64,000 bases of DNA, taken from positions 2,763,296 to 2,827,295 of the forward strand of contig PJRA01000005.1 of assembly GCA_016987375.1 (NCBI GenBank), read 5' to 3'. How positions within the stretch are numbered: the first letter of the stretch is position 1; each line of letters begins with the position of its first letter. The translations under genes and the position numbers were made by a program. This stretch comes from Brachionus koreanus (taxonomy: Eukaryota > Rotifera > Eurotatoria > Ploima > Brachionidae). A model generated the notes under the pieces. It was not told where the DNA came from and did no database searches. It saw nothing but the letters and a program-made list of their open reading frames with translations. Of the stretch, positions 46,349-59,040 are shown piece by piece.

Positions 46349-47518
46349 TTATTTTAACTTTAATTCAGGCTTTTTCAACTTAAAAATAACTGCATTTGTT
46401 TCACCAAGACTAATAGGATGTTTTGAAACTATTTCTAAGCCTGTTTCAATTCGACTCAGCAAATCTTCAAAGTTTTTAGCTTCTTTGAAATTGATCAAAA
46501 TAACACACGAGCCCGAGCCAAGCAATCTATCAAACTCTGCGATTATTTTAGAATAAAAACTTTCTGAATCGTCAAAATGTTGTATAGGATGGTTCTTTCC
46601 AAAGGGAAGATCAGTCAAAATAGAATCAAATATTCCGTTTCGAAATGGAAATTGTGAATTTTTTGATAGATTAACTAGCAAAAAGTCACCAAGGATATTT
46701 TGAGAATTTAAATTTTCAAAATTTTCCACTGATAAATCGATTTGTGCTCGATCAATGTCAGAAGAAACATAAAATAATTTCTGCTTTAGCTTATACTGTA
46801 ATACTAACTCACTTAGAATTGTGCTTTTGCCACAAAATGGATCAAAAATTAATAATGGACTTGATTGATTTTTTATTTCAGACAACTGAATCATAGCAGA
46901 GCAAATTGTACTCCTCAGTCCAATATTTTTTATCGATCCTCTACTTGAAATTGTTGTTTTTGAAACTGGTATGCCAATTATTAATGAAACTTGACTCAAA
47001 TGACAAGATAAAATGAAATCAGGCCTGGATAAATCGTTATGAAAATTAAGATTTTGTAATTTTTGACTGATTAATTCGTTTAATTTATATTTTAAGTTTG
47101 AATTATGCTTCCATTTGCCTGTTAGCTTCGAATCTATTCGAAAAGCTATATTTTTTCGTGCTTTTTTTACCGTGTCTAAATACTCATCACTAGCTTCTTG
47201 CATTAATGTTTGAATAAAACATTCATCTTCTGAAGTTAAAATAAACTCATTCTCAATAATTTGAAAAATTTCATCTTCTAATGGAGTAATGTCAAATTTT
47301 TTAAAAATTAGTTGATAAAAAAGTCTTTCAATAGTGGTCAAGTTTAATAATTTTTCCAAATAAAGATTAGTTTCAAATGAAAGCTTTCCTTCAATGTAAT
47401 CACTTATTGTAAAGAAAATAGAACCATCTTTTTCCTTTAGTTCATTCACTAAGAATTCAATTTCGGTTTTGGCGAATTGACATAATCCCCTACCATGTGT
47501 GAAATAAAACTTTACCAT
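46349..47518 (-). CDS. THUMPD2: THUMP-domain RNA guanine-N2 methyltransferase, THUMPD2-like
   Basis: A single-exon gene of 389 residues. The N-terminal half resembles a divergent NFLD/THUMP RNA-binding region (opening HGRGLCQFAKTEIEFLV). The C-terminal half is a Rossmann SAM-dependent methyltransferase: GLRSTICSAMIQLSEI leads in, motif I is FDPFCGKSTILSE, the acidic end of beta-2 is SSDIDRAQIDLS, and motif IV is LTDLPFGK, the [D/N]-x-PFG signature of N2-guanine methyltransferases. The DxPFGK form favours THUMPD2, reported as a U6 snRNA m2G enzyme, over THUMPD3 (tRNA m2G), which usually has NLPFG. Length is shorter than the human protein. It ends 86 bp before TBCE on the same strand. Confidence 0.88.
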   Translation of the reverse strand: MVKFYFTHGRGLCQFAKTEIEFLVNELKEKDGSIFFTISDYIEGKLSFETNLYLEKLLNLTTIERLFYQLIFKKFDITPLEDEIFQIIENEFILTSEDECFIQTLMQEASDEYLDTVKKARKNIAFRIDSKLTGKWKHNSNLKYKLNELISQKLQNLNFHNDLSRPDFILSCHLSQVSLIIGIPVSKTTISSRGSIKNIGLRSTICSAMIQLSEIKNQSSPLLIFDPFCGKSTILSELVLQYKLKQKLFYVSSDIDRAQIDLSVENFENLNSQNILGDFLLVNLSKNSQFPFRNGIFDSILTDLPFGKNHPIQHFDDSESFYSKIIAEFDRLLGSGSCVILINFKEAKNFEDLLSRIETGLEIVSKHPISLGETNAVIFKLKKPELKLK

Positions 47519-48476
47519 TGAATTTGAAAAAAGATAATGATTAATAATTTCTAAAATAATTTAAAATCAATCTTTTTATCTAAAAGAATTAATTAAAGGA
47601 TTTAGATAACATAGATTAAGAGTTAATATTAACTTTTGTTTAAAGCCGAGAATTTTTCTTTTTTAGATAAATTATAACTTATTAAAATAAAAAACATTTA
47701 AAAAATTTTTGAATTTTTATTTTTTTGTCATTTTTCACATATCAAATATTTTAAGTTAAAAGATGAAACAAACTATTTCGCACTTTTTTGCAGTATTTTT
47801 TTAAAAAAATTTAATTGAATAAATTTTAATCAATCAAAAAAGAAAGAAATTTTGTTTTATTTGTATTTTAATTTCGCTATGCCAAATATGATTGTTAATA
47901 AAATAAAGAAATAACATAAATAAAAATGATATTGATCAGATGAAAATATTATAGTTAAATTTTTAAGTTAATCTTTTCTTCTAACTCTATAAGATCTATT
48001 TATTGTAAATAATTAGTAAAAAAATAAATTTTTTTGAAAGAAGAAATTATTTTCGATACATTTTATTAAATTTTTTTTGCTATTGAATACACACAATATC
48101 TTCAATATTTTTTTTTAAATCGAAAAATTCTATTTTATAAAAAAAACTTCGATTTATTTCTGAAAATATTTTATTTAAATTTAATTATAACTTTAAGTGA
48201 ATTAATTTTTAAATTTTATTATCTTTAATTGTATTTTTATATTTAATTTCCACTGACAAAATAACCAGGATTCTAAATTCCTGAAAATGAAATAGTTTGA
48301 TTTTTATAGAATAAATGTTTATTATATAAGTGAAAAATATTGCAATATATTTTATAATTACAAATAATTAAATAAATTGTTCAAAATTTTAACAAATATC
48401 GACGAAACGCAATGGTCAAATCCGGCTTATTCAATTTTTAATCTGACAAAATCAATTTGAATATTTCAATTCACTT
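47519..48476. other. Spacer between USP48 and THUMPD2
   Basis: Almost 1 kb of very AT-rich sequence. It holds the 3' flank of USP48 and the presumed promoter of THUMPD2. No exon or RNA gene is visible. Confidence 0.45.
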
Positions 48477-51400
48477 TCAATTGTATTTGATTAAATTAGA
48501 TCCTGAAAATAAATAGTTTGAAAAAAAATTTTTTTTTTAATTAATTAAACTACCTTTAAATCCGACTTCTGGTACATGTGCCATCTCATAGTGAGTAGAA
48601 TCATCTTCCATGCTACTGTCAATTTTATCAAGCTTAAATATATACATAATTTATCCTATAAATTTTTATTAACTTTGTTTATATTTGTTTTTAGTTAGCC
48701 TAAAATAAATTTTCAAAATATTTTTTCACCTTATTTAAGCAATTTTAATAATATCAAAAGCTATCTTTGATGTTATTTTTATTAAAAAATTACCATGGTT
48801 TAATTTCTAATTTTTATATTTATATTGTCAAATTTTTCTGATGATTTAGTTGGCCTTATTGAATATTTTTAGAATTACTTTAAGTTGAAGAAGATCTCCT
48901 TTGTTTATTTTGTAATCCAAAAGACTTTTGTCATTATCGAGTTCAATATTGTTAAAAAATAAATGCTGCTCAGATATAAGCCGAGATATTTGAGAAGCGA
49001 TCTTTAAAAGAAAAAATTTTTAATTTAATCAAAGACTAAACAAAGCATTACATTTTGTTTAATAAACTTGATCGGTGTATAAGATGAGCAAACTACTTCT
49101 AAATCTTTTTTAGATCTTCTTGATCTTTTGCTGCGTCTTGTCGGAATATATTCAGTGAATTGTTTACCATTTATATGCGAATCACTTCCATCTTCATTTA
49201 TGCTGTAACGAGCTTTTTTTGAACTCTTTAAAAATTAAATAAAAAAAAATTTTCTCTAACATATTTGAAATTAAATTATTAATACTAAATGTATAATATC
49301 AGTATCCTCAATTTCGTCACTTTTTAAATTTTCGAATTTAGAAACGGATTCGTTTTCTTCCTCATCTTGTTGCCGAATGAGAATTTTTTTATTTTCGAAA
49401 ATAATTTTATCAAGCTGATTCTGAGCTAAGCATTCATTGCAGACTTGAGGCACAAATTCGTATTTAAGTTGAACTTCATTAGATTCCGTTAAATTTTGGT
49501 GCACTATTATCTTTATTTGAGTATCAAATGTATAATTATTTGAAATAAATTCCCACTCAAATTCAGTTAATAAAGTAGACCTTTTTTAATTAGTTATTAA
49601 TTTAAATTGTTTAAATTATTTTACTGGGTCATAAAATTTGCGTTTTTAAAGGTTAGATATTTTTGATTTTGGCAAGAGCATTAAAATGACCTTAAGTGTT
49701 CATTTTAATATAAGTCTAAGCAGCTACCGAAAGGTTAACCTTCCGAATAATTATTTTAAAAAATATCAAATTATAATTTTTAAATGATTTTTATTTTCAA
49801 ATTAATTATTAATACTGATTATCATCAAATTTTTTAAAAATAAATTTTTTGAGTAAAAATTAAAATTAAAAACTTAATTAATTTCCATTTTTATAATGAT
49901 AAGGATTAACAAATTATAAACTGAAACGTGATTCTAAAATAACATAACATAAGCTAAAATTTTAAATTTTGAATCTTTAAAAAAGTAAACCAAAACATGT
50001 AGCTAATATTATGATTGAGAAAAAGAAAACATAACAGAAAATGATCTTTTATTTTTGTTAACAGTTATTGAAACATTAAAATAAAAATATTTTAAATATT
50101 AATTAAACATAAAATAATGATTATTATTTATTTTATTAAAAAATAAAATTATGGGGTGTCTTCCGAATGGCTTACGCCTTCATTTGAACCCAATTGGTAC
50201 ATAAAATTGAATACAAAATTATGATTTTGTAGAAAAAATATTATGTTAAAAAGTGATTAAATTGTTATGTGAAAAATTTTAATGAACTTAAAACAAAATA
50301 CAAATTTTTTAAGATAAATAAGACGACAAAAATCGAAAGCTAATTGTGAGTTGGAACTTGAATATTTTTTCAAACAGTATCTAAAATTTGTTTTTTTTTT
50401 TTAATTTTTATGTTTTGTTAACTTTTATTCCTAAAAAATGGTTTTGTTCCTAAAAAAGGATGTGCAACCAATCTTCTCGAAATACTAGACATGATAACGA
50501 GTGAGACAGCAAAAGGTAACAGTGTTGACGGAATAATACTTGATTTCTCTAAGGCTTTTGATACAGTACCATATAAACGCCTACATAAGCTCGGAGCATA
50601 TGGTATAGGGAAACAAATGATAAATTGGTTTGAAGATTTCTTATGTAATCGAGCTCTGTATCTGAATGGTCGGCGGTTTTAAGCGGAGTTCCTCAAGAGT
50701 CTGTTCTTGGACGAATACATAAATGACCTTCCAGATTGTGTTTCAAATAAGATACAGATGTATGCTGATGATTCATAAATATTAGCTATTGTAAATCAAG
50801 TTTATGAAAAATGAAGTTACAGAAAGATCTAGATTCAATTTGTGAATGGATAAAAGCTTTGGGCATGGGTTTGTGCGCCAAAAAGTGCAAAGTTATTCAT
50901 TTTGAAAGAGGCACAAGTATATAACTCATACCATAGAAGAGAGCGAGAACGTATTACTATAAGTAAGCATTTGCGAGAGAGATTTAGGAGTGATGGTGTC
51001 CTCTGATTTAAAGTGGTCTGCGCAAGTAAAGAGTGCATGTACAAAAGCAAATAAGATCCTAGGAATGCTAGAGCGAACGTTTGTTAGTAGAGATAAGAGC
51101 CTATGATATAATTATATCCCAAGATGTATAATTATATACATCTATGGTAAGACGTCATCTAGAGTTTGCAGTGAAAGAGTGGAATCCAAGTAAAAAGACG
51201 GATGTAAAGGCATTAGAAAAAGTCAAGAAACTGGCCACAAAAATACCTATGGCTTTGAAAGTTATGAACTATGAAATGAGATTATTGAAGATGGGGCTAA
51301 CAAAACTGAGTGATAAAAGAGTAAGAGGAGATTTTATCGAAATGTATAAACTAGCCAGTGGACTGGAAAATGCTCAACTATTCAAAGTTCCGTTATCCGT

Positions 51401-54400
51401 ATCAGAAGAGAAAAGTACAATATTAAGAGGCAAATGAAAATGCACAGCGAAAGTTTCCTGCAAAACTAAGAAACGATTTTGCAAGTGCAGTGACTGCCCG
51501 GCATATTTTCTTCTTAAATAGAATGGTTCCTCAATGGAATAGGCTGCCTGATAGAGTTATCAAATCCAAATCCACGGAAGCTTTCAAGGTTGCGTTGGAC
51601 AAATTCAATGGTAATGGCTCCTTCAGCTCCATACTGCCAAGCAGTAATGGGCTCAGATATTCTTTTTAGAATATCGCAGCAAGAACTACTACTACTTATG
51701 TAAAAAAAAAATTAATGTGTTAATTAATAGTTCAAAAATAAAATTATTTGTAATCTTGATTCACAATTTATATGTTTTATTAACATTTTTTTTGTTTCTT
51801 TAATCTTTACTCTCGATTTACTCGCTGATGGATGACTAAAAACTTTAGCATAATGGTTTACATCTTGAAGATTAGTTTGATTTTGCTTTTTTTTTATTGA
51901 TTTATAAAAAAATTAAAAATAAAAAACGCAAATTTTTTTTACTCTCCCTAATAAAAAGACTTACATTGAACAATCGATTGTTTTCTCGTCGAAAGGAAGG
52001 CATCCATGTTGGCATAGTAGAATTTGATTAAATATTTGAATGTCCTTGAATTTTGAATTTTTAATCAAAGCCCGCCATTCTTTCACAAAATCTGTCATGA
52101 TGATGTAATAATTTTGATCCAGTTTTAACTCGCTAATTAATGGTCGATTTCTATTAAAATAAAGATCTGGCAAAATTTCCTTTTGATTTTTGACTTGAGC
52201 TTTTTTGTTCACATGTTCTTCATTTTCTTTCTGTGATTAAAATAAAAATTCTTTAATAATTTCAAATAATTTTTCGAGTCTAAAAAAGTTTTGTGAGTAT
52301 TTTTTATTGATAAAATAGAAAATTAAATTATGAGAATTTATGATCGCCTGTATTTACATCTTTCAACGTAAATTAACCTGATTTTCGTTTACTTAATGAA
52401 CTTTCTGCCATATATTCTAACTTAAATGCTTTGTTTGTATCTCAGAAAATTAAAAAATGTTTTAGATCTCGCCAAACAATAATTCACAATTCTTTGCATC
52501 AAGCTTCGTTCAAACCACTCCAATTTAAATAAGTTAAATCTTAAAATATGGCCTTTTAAAATTTAAAGACTTCACCTTCTTCTTCTTCTTTCACTATTTT
52601 TGAACATAAAAAATTTGTTAGCTTTTAAGCCTCGATTAATTAATTTCTTTAATTTTACATAAAGTTTTTTATGTTTTTTTAATCTTTTAAAAAACATTAA
52701 AAATTACGAGAACTCTTTAGATTATTTAAATTCTTTAATGAATTTCTTTGATAAACATTATTTTGATATTTTTATATCATATTTTTTGATACATACAAAT
52801 ACACATTCTTTGATACAGGCTTCTGTATAGTTCAGGAAAAAGGACAAATTGAGAGCTTCAGGATGTGTAAAGAAATCAGGCATTTTTGCGTTCTCTTCTC
52901 CGTTCTTAATTTTCATTCATTGACTATATCATTAAGAAAACAAGTTTAACCTTGATGCATATACAATGGGGGCATACAGTAAGACTTAAAGTCTTAGATT
53001 TTGAGAACCAGGTGCTACATAAAGGCATCAAATGTAAACCAGATAAAGCATAATGTGCAAAACAACGCTTAAGTTGTATAAAGGTGAATAAATAGTAAAA
53101 AGCCAACTATATAGAAGAAACAAATTCTCAAACAAATGAGCCAATGCATCAAGGAAAGGAAAAACGGTTAAATTTTTTTCTAATTGTGCTAAAATGGTTC
53201 TTTTCAAACATTAAAACTTTGTAAAAATTTATCCATGAATTCATAAATTAGCAAATACGTTTCAATTTTTTGGTAAAATGGACATTATCATAACAAAATG
53301 TCATTAAAATATTCAACAAATCGAACAGTTGTTGCAGAGCTTTGAATTCACTTTTAAAAATTTGTACAATATTGCACTATTTGCAGTACCATTTTTGCTT
53401 AATTAAAATAAAAATTAAAGCTTTTTTCTTTTTTTTTGACTAAAATTTCACTTAGCCCTCACCGTAATGCAAAGGTAAAACGTGGATCAACTTTAGTGGA
53501 AATCAAAATAATGATCCTATGCCACAAAAAATAAAAAAAAAGTGACTTTTTTCCGCATTGTGAATTTTGTAACAAAAAACAAAAACAAAAATTTTAGATT
53601 TAATTAATTTTTTTTCTAAAGGTCTAAAATTTTTCCTGAAAATTTAACCATTTGATACAAAGTTTGTATGTGCAATAACTCTACATTTTATATCTTAGTA
53701 TTTTTTAAGTACAAAGAGTGCGTTGCAAATTTCAGAATTAATAATGTCAATTCACTATGTCTTTTTTTTCTTAAATTCATTAAGATACATTTATATTTTA
53801 TTGTATTATGTGACCAGTTGGTCACTTGAAGACATTTGAAATAAAAAAAAACCTCTTTTAATTAAACTTATGCACCATATTTTAATTTATTCTAATAAAA
53901 TCGTTATTGACAAAGTTTTCAGCCACTAATTCCTAAAAACCAAACTAGCCACATAATGCAATAGACCCAGAAAACGAAACGTCTAACATTTTTATTGTTT
54001 CATTGACAATAGATGAACGATTTTATATATACGAATAAAAGAATGTTGAATAAATTAATTCAATTTTGTTTCTAAATTTTTGAGTTAGAGTTATGAAATT
54101 TTTTAAGAAAATTTTTTTTAAAATTAACTAGCGTAAACCTTTGATTTTTAAGTAGATTATTAGGCACCAAAGAGACAAAAAGAATTTTTTTTTTTCCTAA
54201 ACTAACAAAAATAACAATCTAAAATTTTAAATATTAAAAAAAACATACCGCACAAATTTCGCATTCAACGCTTTGATTTGTAAATATAAAATTTTTATTG
54301 CTATCTGAATTATTGTTTGATTGAGACTGGCTTTCATTTTGCTCTTCGCTTTCTGGCGTATCTTGTTTAAAAAAATATTTGTAGAAAATTTGATTCCATA

Positions 54401-57400
54401 ATTCAGAACAAACAAGACGTTTGTTTTGTGCCGGAGCCAAATTGTTATGAGGACATAAAACATCTTCGTTAAAATATTTCAAAGTATTGCTAGAATATGA
54501 ACAAACAAGATTGGTTGAGCTTTGGGGAAATGCGCTCAACTCCTGAATATCATTATCGTTTCCATTCGGCTCCTCGATTATGTCCGGTTTATTCTCACAC
54601 AAATCGGCAAAATTAAAATTGACTGATGGAAGCTGTGATTCAAGCTTTTTTATTGCCAAATTTTGCCATTGTTTTAAACTTTCCTTTCCAATCCAATACC
54701 ACGTTTCAGATAAATTCCTATTTTCTTTATCGTCTTGATAGTTGCCATTTTCAATAAAAATTATTTCCTCATCACTTTTAGCTACTTTATTTTCGTCATA
54801 TTCATATTTAAGCATTTGACGCACTTTCTTCAAATCTTGTTTTATATCTTCTTTAAATTTTAAATAGTCAAAGCAGTTAAAAACACATGGCCAGCATCTG
54901 GTAGTCGAATTATTGAACGCTTCAAGAGCACCAATATCAGTCAAACAATAAGAATTTTTTTCACACAGTATGTCTAAGCCTTTACGCGAAACCAGCTTGT
55001 ATCTATTGATAGCAAAAGGATTCAAACGATTGTGGGCGCACATGAACTTGTTTAGCACATGATTAGGTTCGTTTTGAATTTGAGTTAATTCACCGGCTAT
55101 TAATTTACGCAAAAAGTCAGTTGGCACAAAATAAAAGAGTTCTTTTTCAGCAGTTTGACCTTCTTCTGAAATTGGCAGCACCGAATTATTTGATTTGGAT
55201 TTTTTTTGGCTTTTATTGAGCCACAGATTTTCATATATCGAATGAATAAGAGTGCGCTGACTGTTTTCAATCTCTTTTTGGCCAATTGAGTCTGAGTTTA
55301 AATTATTAAACCAGTTTTCCAATAGTTCATTGTCTACTTGGACTATTTCCGATTGTTTGGACAAACGTAGCAAGTTTTCTTTTGGAATTTTTTCAATCAA
55401 ATCTGACCGGTAATACACCAATAAGTAAGCATTGCTACTTGAAAATCCTTTTTTATCATTTGAGTCGGATTTTTCCGACTTTTCTACATTCTCAAAGCCA
55501 TCTTCGGCTGATTGACCAAGCAAATTTTTCTTCTTTATTTTAGTGATTATTTCGTCATTGAAATTGAACCATTCGTTGGTCTGAAATTTTTTTACTTGAG
55601 CTGTATAATGACCACTATAAGCTGTTTTTCCAACATGCATTAAAATTGCACCCAATTGGTAAGTGGCAGGTTTTTTTTCTTCGATTAGTGAACTTAGATC
55701 CAAAATTTCCGAAAATTTAACTTTATTGGAAAGTTTTTTTTTCAAGCCTGAATTACGGTCGTAAACAAAGCGAAGAAGCTGCAGGTTTAAAATTGGCGGC
55801 AGACAAGAGACCTTTGTGCGCCGTGTAGCATCTGTTTTATGCTTGCAATTATCACAATAATATTGGTTATCGCCATTCATTTGTTCCTCATCAAGAAGTT
55901 CATTAATGCAATCATTGATTGTTAGAGAGTTCTGAATGTTTAATGTTAGCTCAAAAAAGTTGGAGTTGCGAACCGATTGAAGCTTACAATTGTTACATCT
56001 AGAAATGAGTAAAAGTAAATCAAAATTTTAGAGTTATGATTGTATAGAAATTAGAAACAAAAAAATACATGCTCTGTAACGTATTTGTATTCACCTTGGA
56101 ACAGGTCATGGATTAAGTCCGAATTTGAACTCGAACAAAATGGAGATGAATTTTCAGTATTAGAATCTGATGGATTCAAGTCGCCCGTTGATCCTAAAAT
56201 ACTTTGAATAAGTGATAGGAATAGTTGACTGAATTCTTGAGCATCCTGTTTTGTTAAGAATATTTTTTTTAATTCAGGTAGATTAAATTAAATGCAAAAA
56301 AGTTTTGTTTAATTTAATTAAATTAAATTAAAATTAAATAGAAAAAAATTGAATTTTTTATCAATTGTAAACATTAAAAAAGATTTTTTGTTCTAAATCA
56401 AAACTAGTCATATATTTGAAGTATGCTTCAAATTAGTATTTTTAGATTTTATGCTTTTTCGATTAATTGGATTTGTTTAAACAAAAAATTCTAAATTTGA
56501 AAAAACTAAAGAATTGATGATAATCAACAATCAACAAAAAAATCGACAATTTATAAAGGATGTCATCATCAAAAATGATAAAATCCCATCTCAATCAGCT
56601 CAGTCTTTGGTTGAATTACCAAAGGGTAAAACATTTTGAATAATTGAATTTTACTAACCAGAATCAAGTTTAAAAAGAGTGTTACAGAATAAAATTTAAA
56701 TCTTTATTTTTAATAATCTTAAAGTATTTTGTAAAAAATTTTTTTATATTTCTTATTTATTAAATAGCAAAATTTTTATTAATACCTTAAATTTGAACTA
56801 AAAATTTTTTTTGTTTTTTTTTTTAAAACAAACAAAAGAATATAAAACAAAATAAAAAATTAATACAAAGTTAACTGCGAAAAAAAATTTACTGAAATTG
56901 AGAATTAAATTTGATACATTATTATCTAATAGAAGCTTCGAAGCTTAGAATAAATTTTTAAGTAAAAATTACACAATTAAGTCAAGTATTCGATGAATCT
57001 TGAATCAGAGACCGCTTTATTTTTTTCTTTACTGTTTAAGTTACTTATAAAACGTGTATTCATACTTCATACCATTAATATTAAGTAAATACATTAATTA
57101 TAAAAATTTTCAATAAATTAAATTAAAAATGCCTTTTTAGAAAGAATTGCTACTTATTTGATTAAGAAGATTACTATTTAATATCTATTTGATGTATCTA
57201 CTTGATGATGTATTACATACTTTTTAATTTTGATTTTTGAAATCTAAAAACTCTAAAATTAATTTTTCAATTTTTTATAATAAGGCTTCTATTCAATTTT
57301 TTATGAAATCATATTTTTCAATAATTTTAAAAATTTTATTTTATAAGTTCTAAACTAGCGACCATTTAGCTATTTCGCCTATCAATAATCTATGAAATTG

Positions 57401-58208
57401 TTGTAACACACAAGAAATTTAAATTAGTTAAATAGAAATATATATTGTTTTTTAATTGAATTATCAAAAATATTAATGAAATTAAAAAATAATTAAATAC
57501 TTGTTGTATATTTTCGTCTAGACCTAGAGCTTTAACAAAAAATGAAGGATCTATTGACTTTCTAACAGTTTCATTCATCAAAGTAAAAAGCATTTGCAAG
57601 TTGCTGGCTAAGCATTCATTTGATTTTAAGCAAAGTTCAGGAATTTTGCTCGATTTATTAGTCAAATTATCTTCTACATAGTTATCTTCTAGTTCGAGTT
57701 TTTTAAGGTTAAGACCAAGAATGTTTTCGCGAAAAAAATAATTATTAAACCAGACCTTTTAGAATAAATAAATAGAATATAGTTATTCATATTAATAATA
57801 ATTACTTGAAGATACGCGTTAATGTAGCAAGTTGCACCTAGATTCACCAAACCGACAAATTCTTCCGGTTTTCTAAAATAAGAGTTTTTTTCTATGGGTT
57901 CAGACGACTCTTTTTGCAGCAAATTATACAGTCTTCTTTCTCCAAAACCGTTTAAGCAATACGGATTAGATGAGCAATTAGATCTTAAAAAGACAACAAA
58001 TAAAAGTAGCTGTTTTAGATCAAGTCAGTATTTATTATCAAAGTTAATTTAAATTGATAAATTCTTAGAAATGTTACTTGCAAGATCCATAAAAACACGG
58101 ATTTGCATCGATTCTATAAACAGTATCCACATTTTTCTCAGATATACTGCACGCAGATGAAACCTCCTGATACCATTGCCAATTTTTGCCAAAATTTATT
58201 TTTACCAT
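48477..58208 (-). CDS. USP48: Ubiquitin carboxyl-terminal hydrolase 48
   Basis: A deubiquitinase of the USP class, nuclear/cytoplasmic in animals. Eleven exons: 58208-58078, 57983-57806, 57755-57501, 56245-56073, 55998-54249, 52230-51965, 49580-49286, 49225-49052, 49001-48879, 48632-48554 and 48502-48477. The Cys box is FVGLVNLGATCYINAYLQ (exon 2), the QDAQEF-type helix spans exons 3-4, a zinc ribbon CxxC pair is CNNC and CDNC, and the His box is SAYSGHYTAQVK with NEWFNFNDE (exon 5). Then come DUSP-type repeats (CAHNRLNPFAINRYKLVSRK; CPHNNLAPAQNKRLVCSELW). A lysine/arginine-rich stretch (PTRRSKRSRRSKK), a ubiquitin-like fold and the USP48-specific end (VPEVGFKGSNLIKYN) close the protein. Catalytic residues are present. 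The exon 4 donor appears to be GC, not GT. Intron 6 (2.4 kb) contains a LINE. Confidence 0.93.
50440..51715 (+). mobile_element. CR1/jockey-like LINE, 5'-truncated, with degenerate ORF2
   Basis: Plus-strand frames give reverse-transcriptase blocks in order: NGFVPKKGCATNLLEILDM, VDGIILDFSKAFDTVPYKRL (catalytic Asp), MYADDS (about 50758, catalytic Asp pair), ARDLGVMVSSDLKWSAQVKS, and the C-terminal RLPDRVIKSKSTEAFKVALD. The 3' end reads ACTACTACT then a poly(A)-like run near 51700. Stops and frameshifts make it inactive. It lies in intron 6 of USP48, antisense, and starts at almost the point in the RT where the fragment at 20113-20472 ends. Confidence 0.85.
52231..54248. other. Long intron of USP48 without recognised content
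   Basis: Two kilobases of AT-rich sequence between USP48 exons 5 and 6. No transposon reading frame, RNA gene or hairpin of note was found. Confidence 0.45.
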
Positions 58209-58540
58209 TATGTATCTCAGAATTTTAGGCTTAATTAAAAAAAAAAAAACTAACCTGAGTTATCTATGTTAAAAATATTTTGAAACTTTAATTTAAAAAT
58301 ATTGCAAAATATTAAGTATATGAGTATGAATATGACTCGAATTTGGTCTTAAAATATCGTACATAATAAAATTGAAATTTCTACTTCATTTAAAGTATTC
58401 AATTTATTTGGAAAAACAAATAAAAAAGGTATTATTTCTTGGAAAAGAAATAGAAGAATTATGTCATCCATTTTAGATATATTAGTATATTAAAGGTTTT
58501 AATTTGAATAAATTTTTGTGAATTTTACCGTAAATTCTAA

Positions 58541-59040
58541 TTGGTATTGTGAAATTTCATACAAAACTTAAAATACAACAAGTAAAATATTTTACAACTT
58601 TTGTTCTAAAATTAGAATTTGTGAAAATTTATTTAAATCTTATTATAACTTAATTATTTGAATTGATTGACATGTCTTTAAAACAGAGTATTCGATTTTA
58701 GTGACATGTTGTTCAAAATTGAGCACTAATTTTTAAAAAATAAAAAATTAATTTTTAAATGACATGAAATTAAAAGCTAAATTATTGAAAAAATTTGAAA
58801 CATTGTTAAGTCTTTATGAAATATTGTAAACAATTTGAAAGTTAATTATTTTATAAATCTATTGTTGAGTGGAATTTAGCGAACTTCTGCAGATAGTAAA
58901 ACGGTATTAGATGGTGAAACATCAGTTGATTCACTTTGTTTTATCTGCAGAATTAGTTTTTTACCATTAGAACAAAAGTTATAAAATATTTTACTTTTTT
59001 TATTGGAAGTTTTGTATGAAATTTCGCATTGCCATCTTAA
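58541..59040. repeat. About 500-bp element with 75-bp terminal inverted repeats
   Basis: Left arm 58541-58613 and right arm 58966-59040 are reverse complements with scattered mismatches; shared blocks are GAAATTTCATACAAAACTT, AGTAAAATATTTTA and AACTTTTGTTCTAA. Inside, a smaller inverted pair TCTGCAGATAGTAAAAC and GTTTTATCTGCAGA (about 58887 and 58939) nests in the loop. No coding capacity. A MITE or foldback element is the natural reading. It lies between divergently transcribed USP48 and the Smad gene. Confidence 0.7.

Noticed and set aside
52924..53106. Sixty-codon open frame in the USP48 intron
   Set aside because: No homology recognised, no start context, and embedded in an intron; chance ORF.
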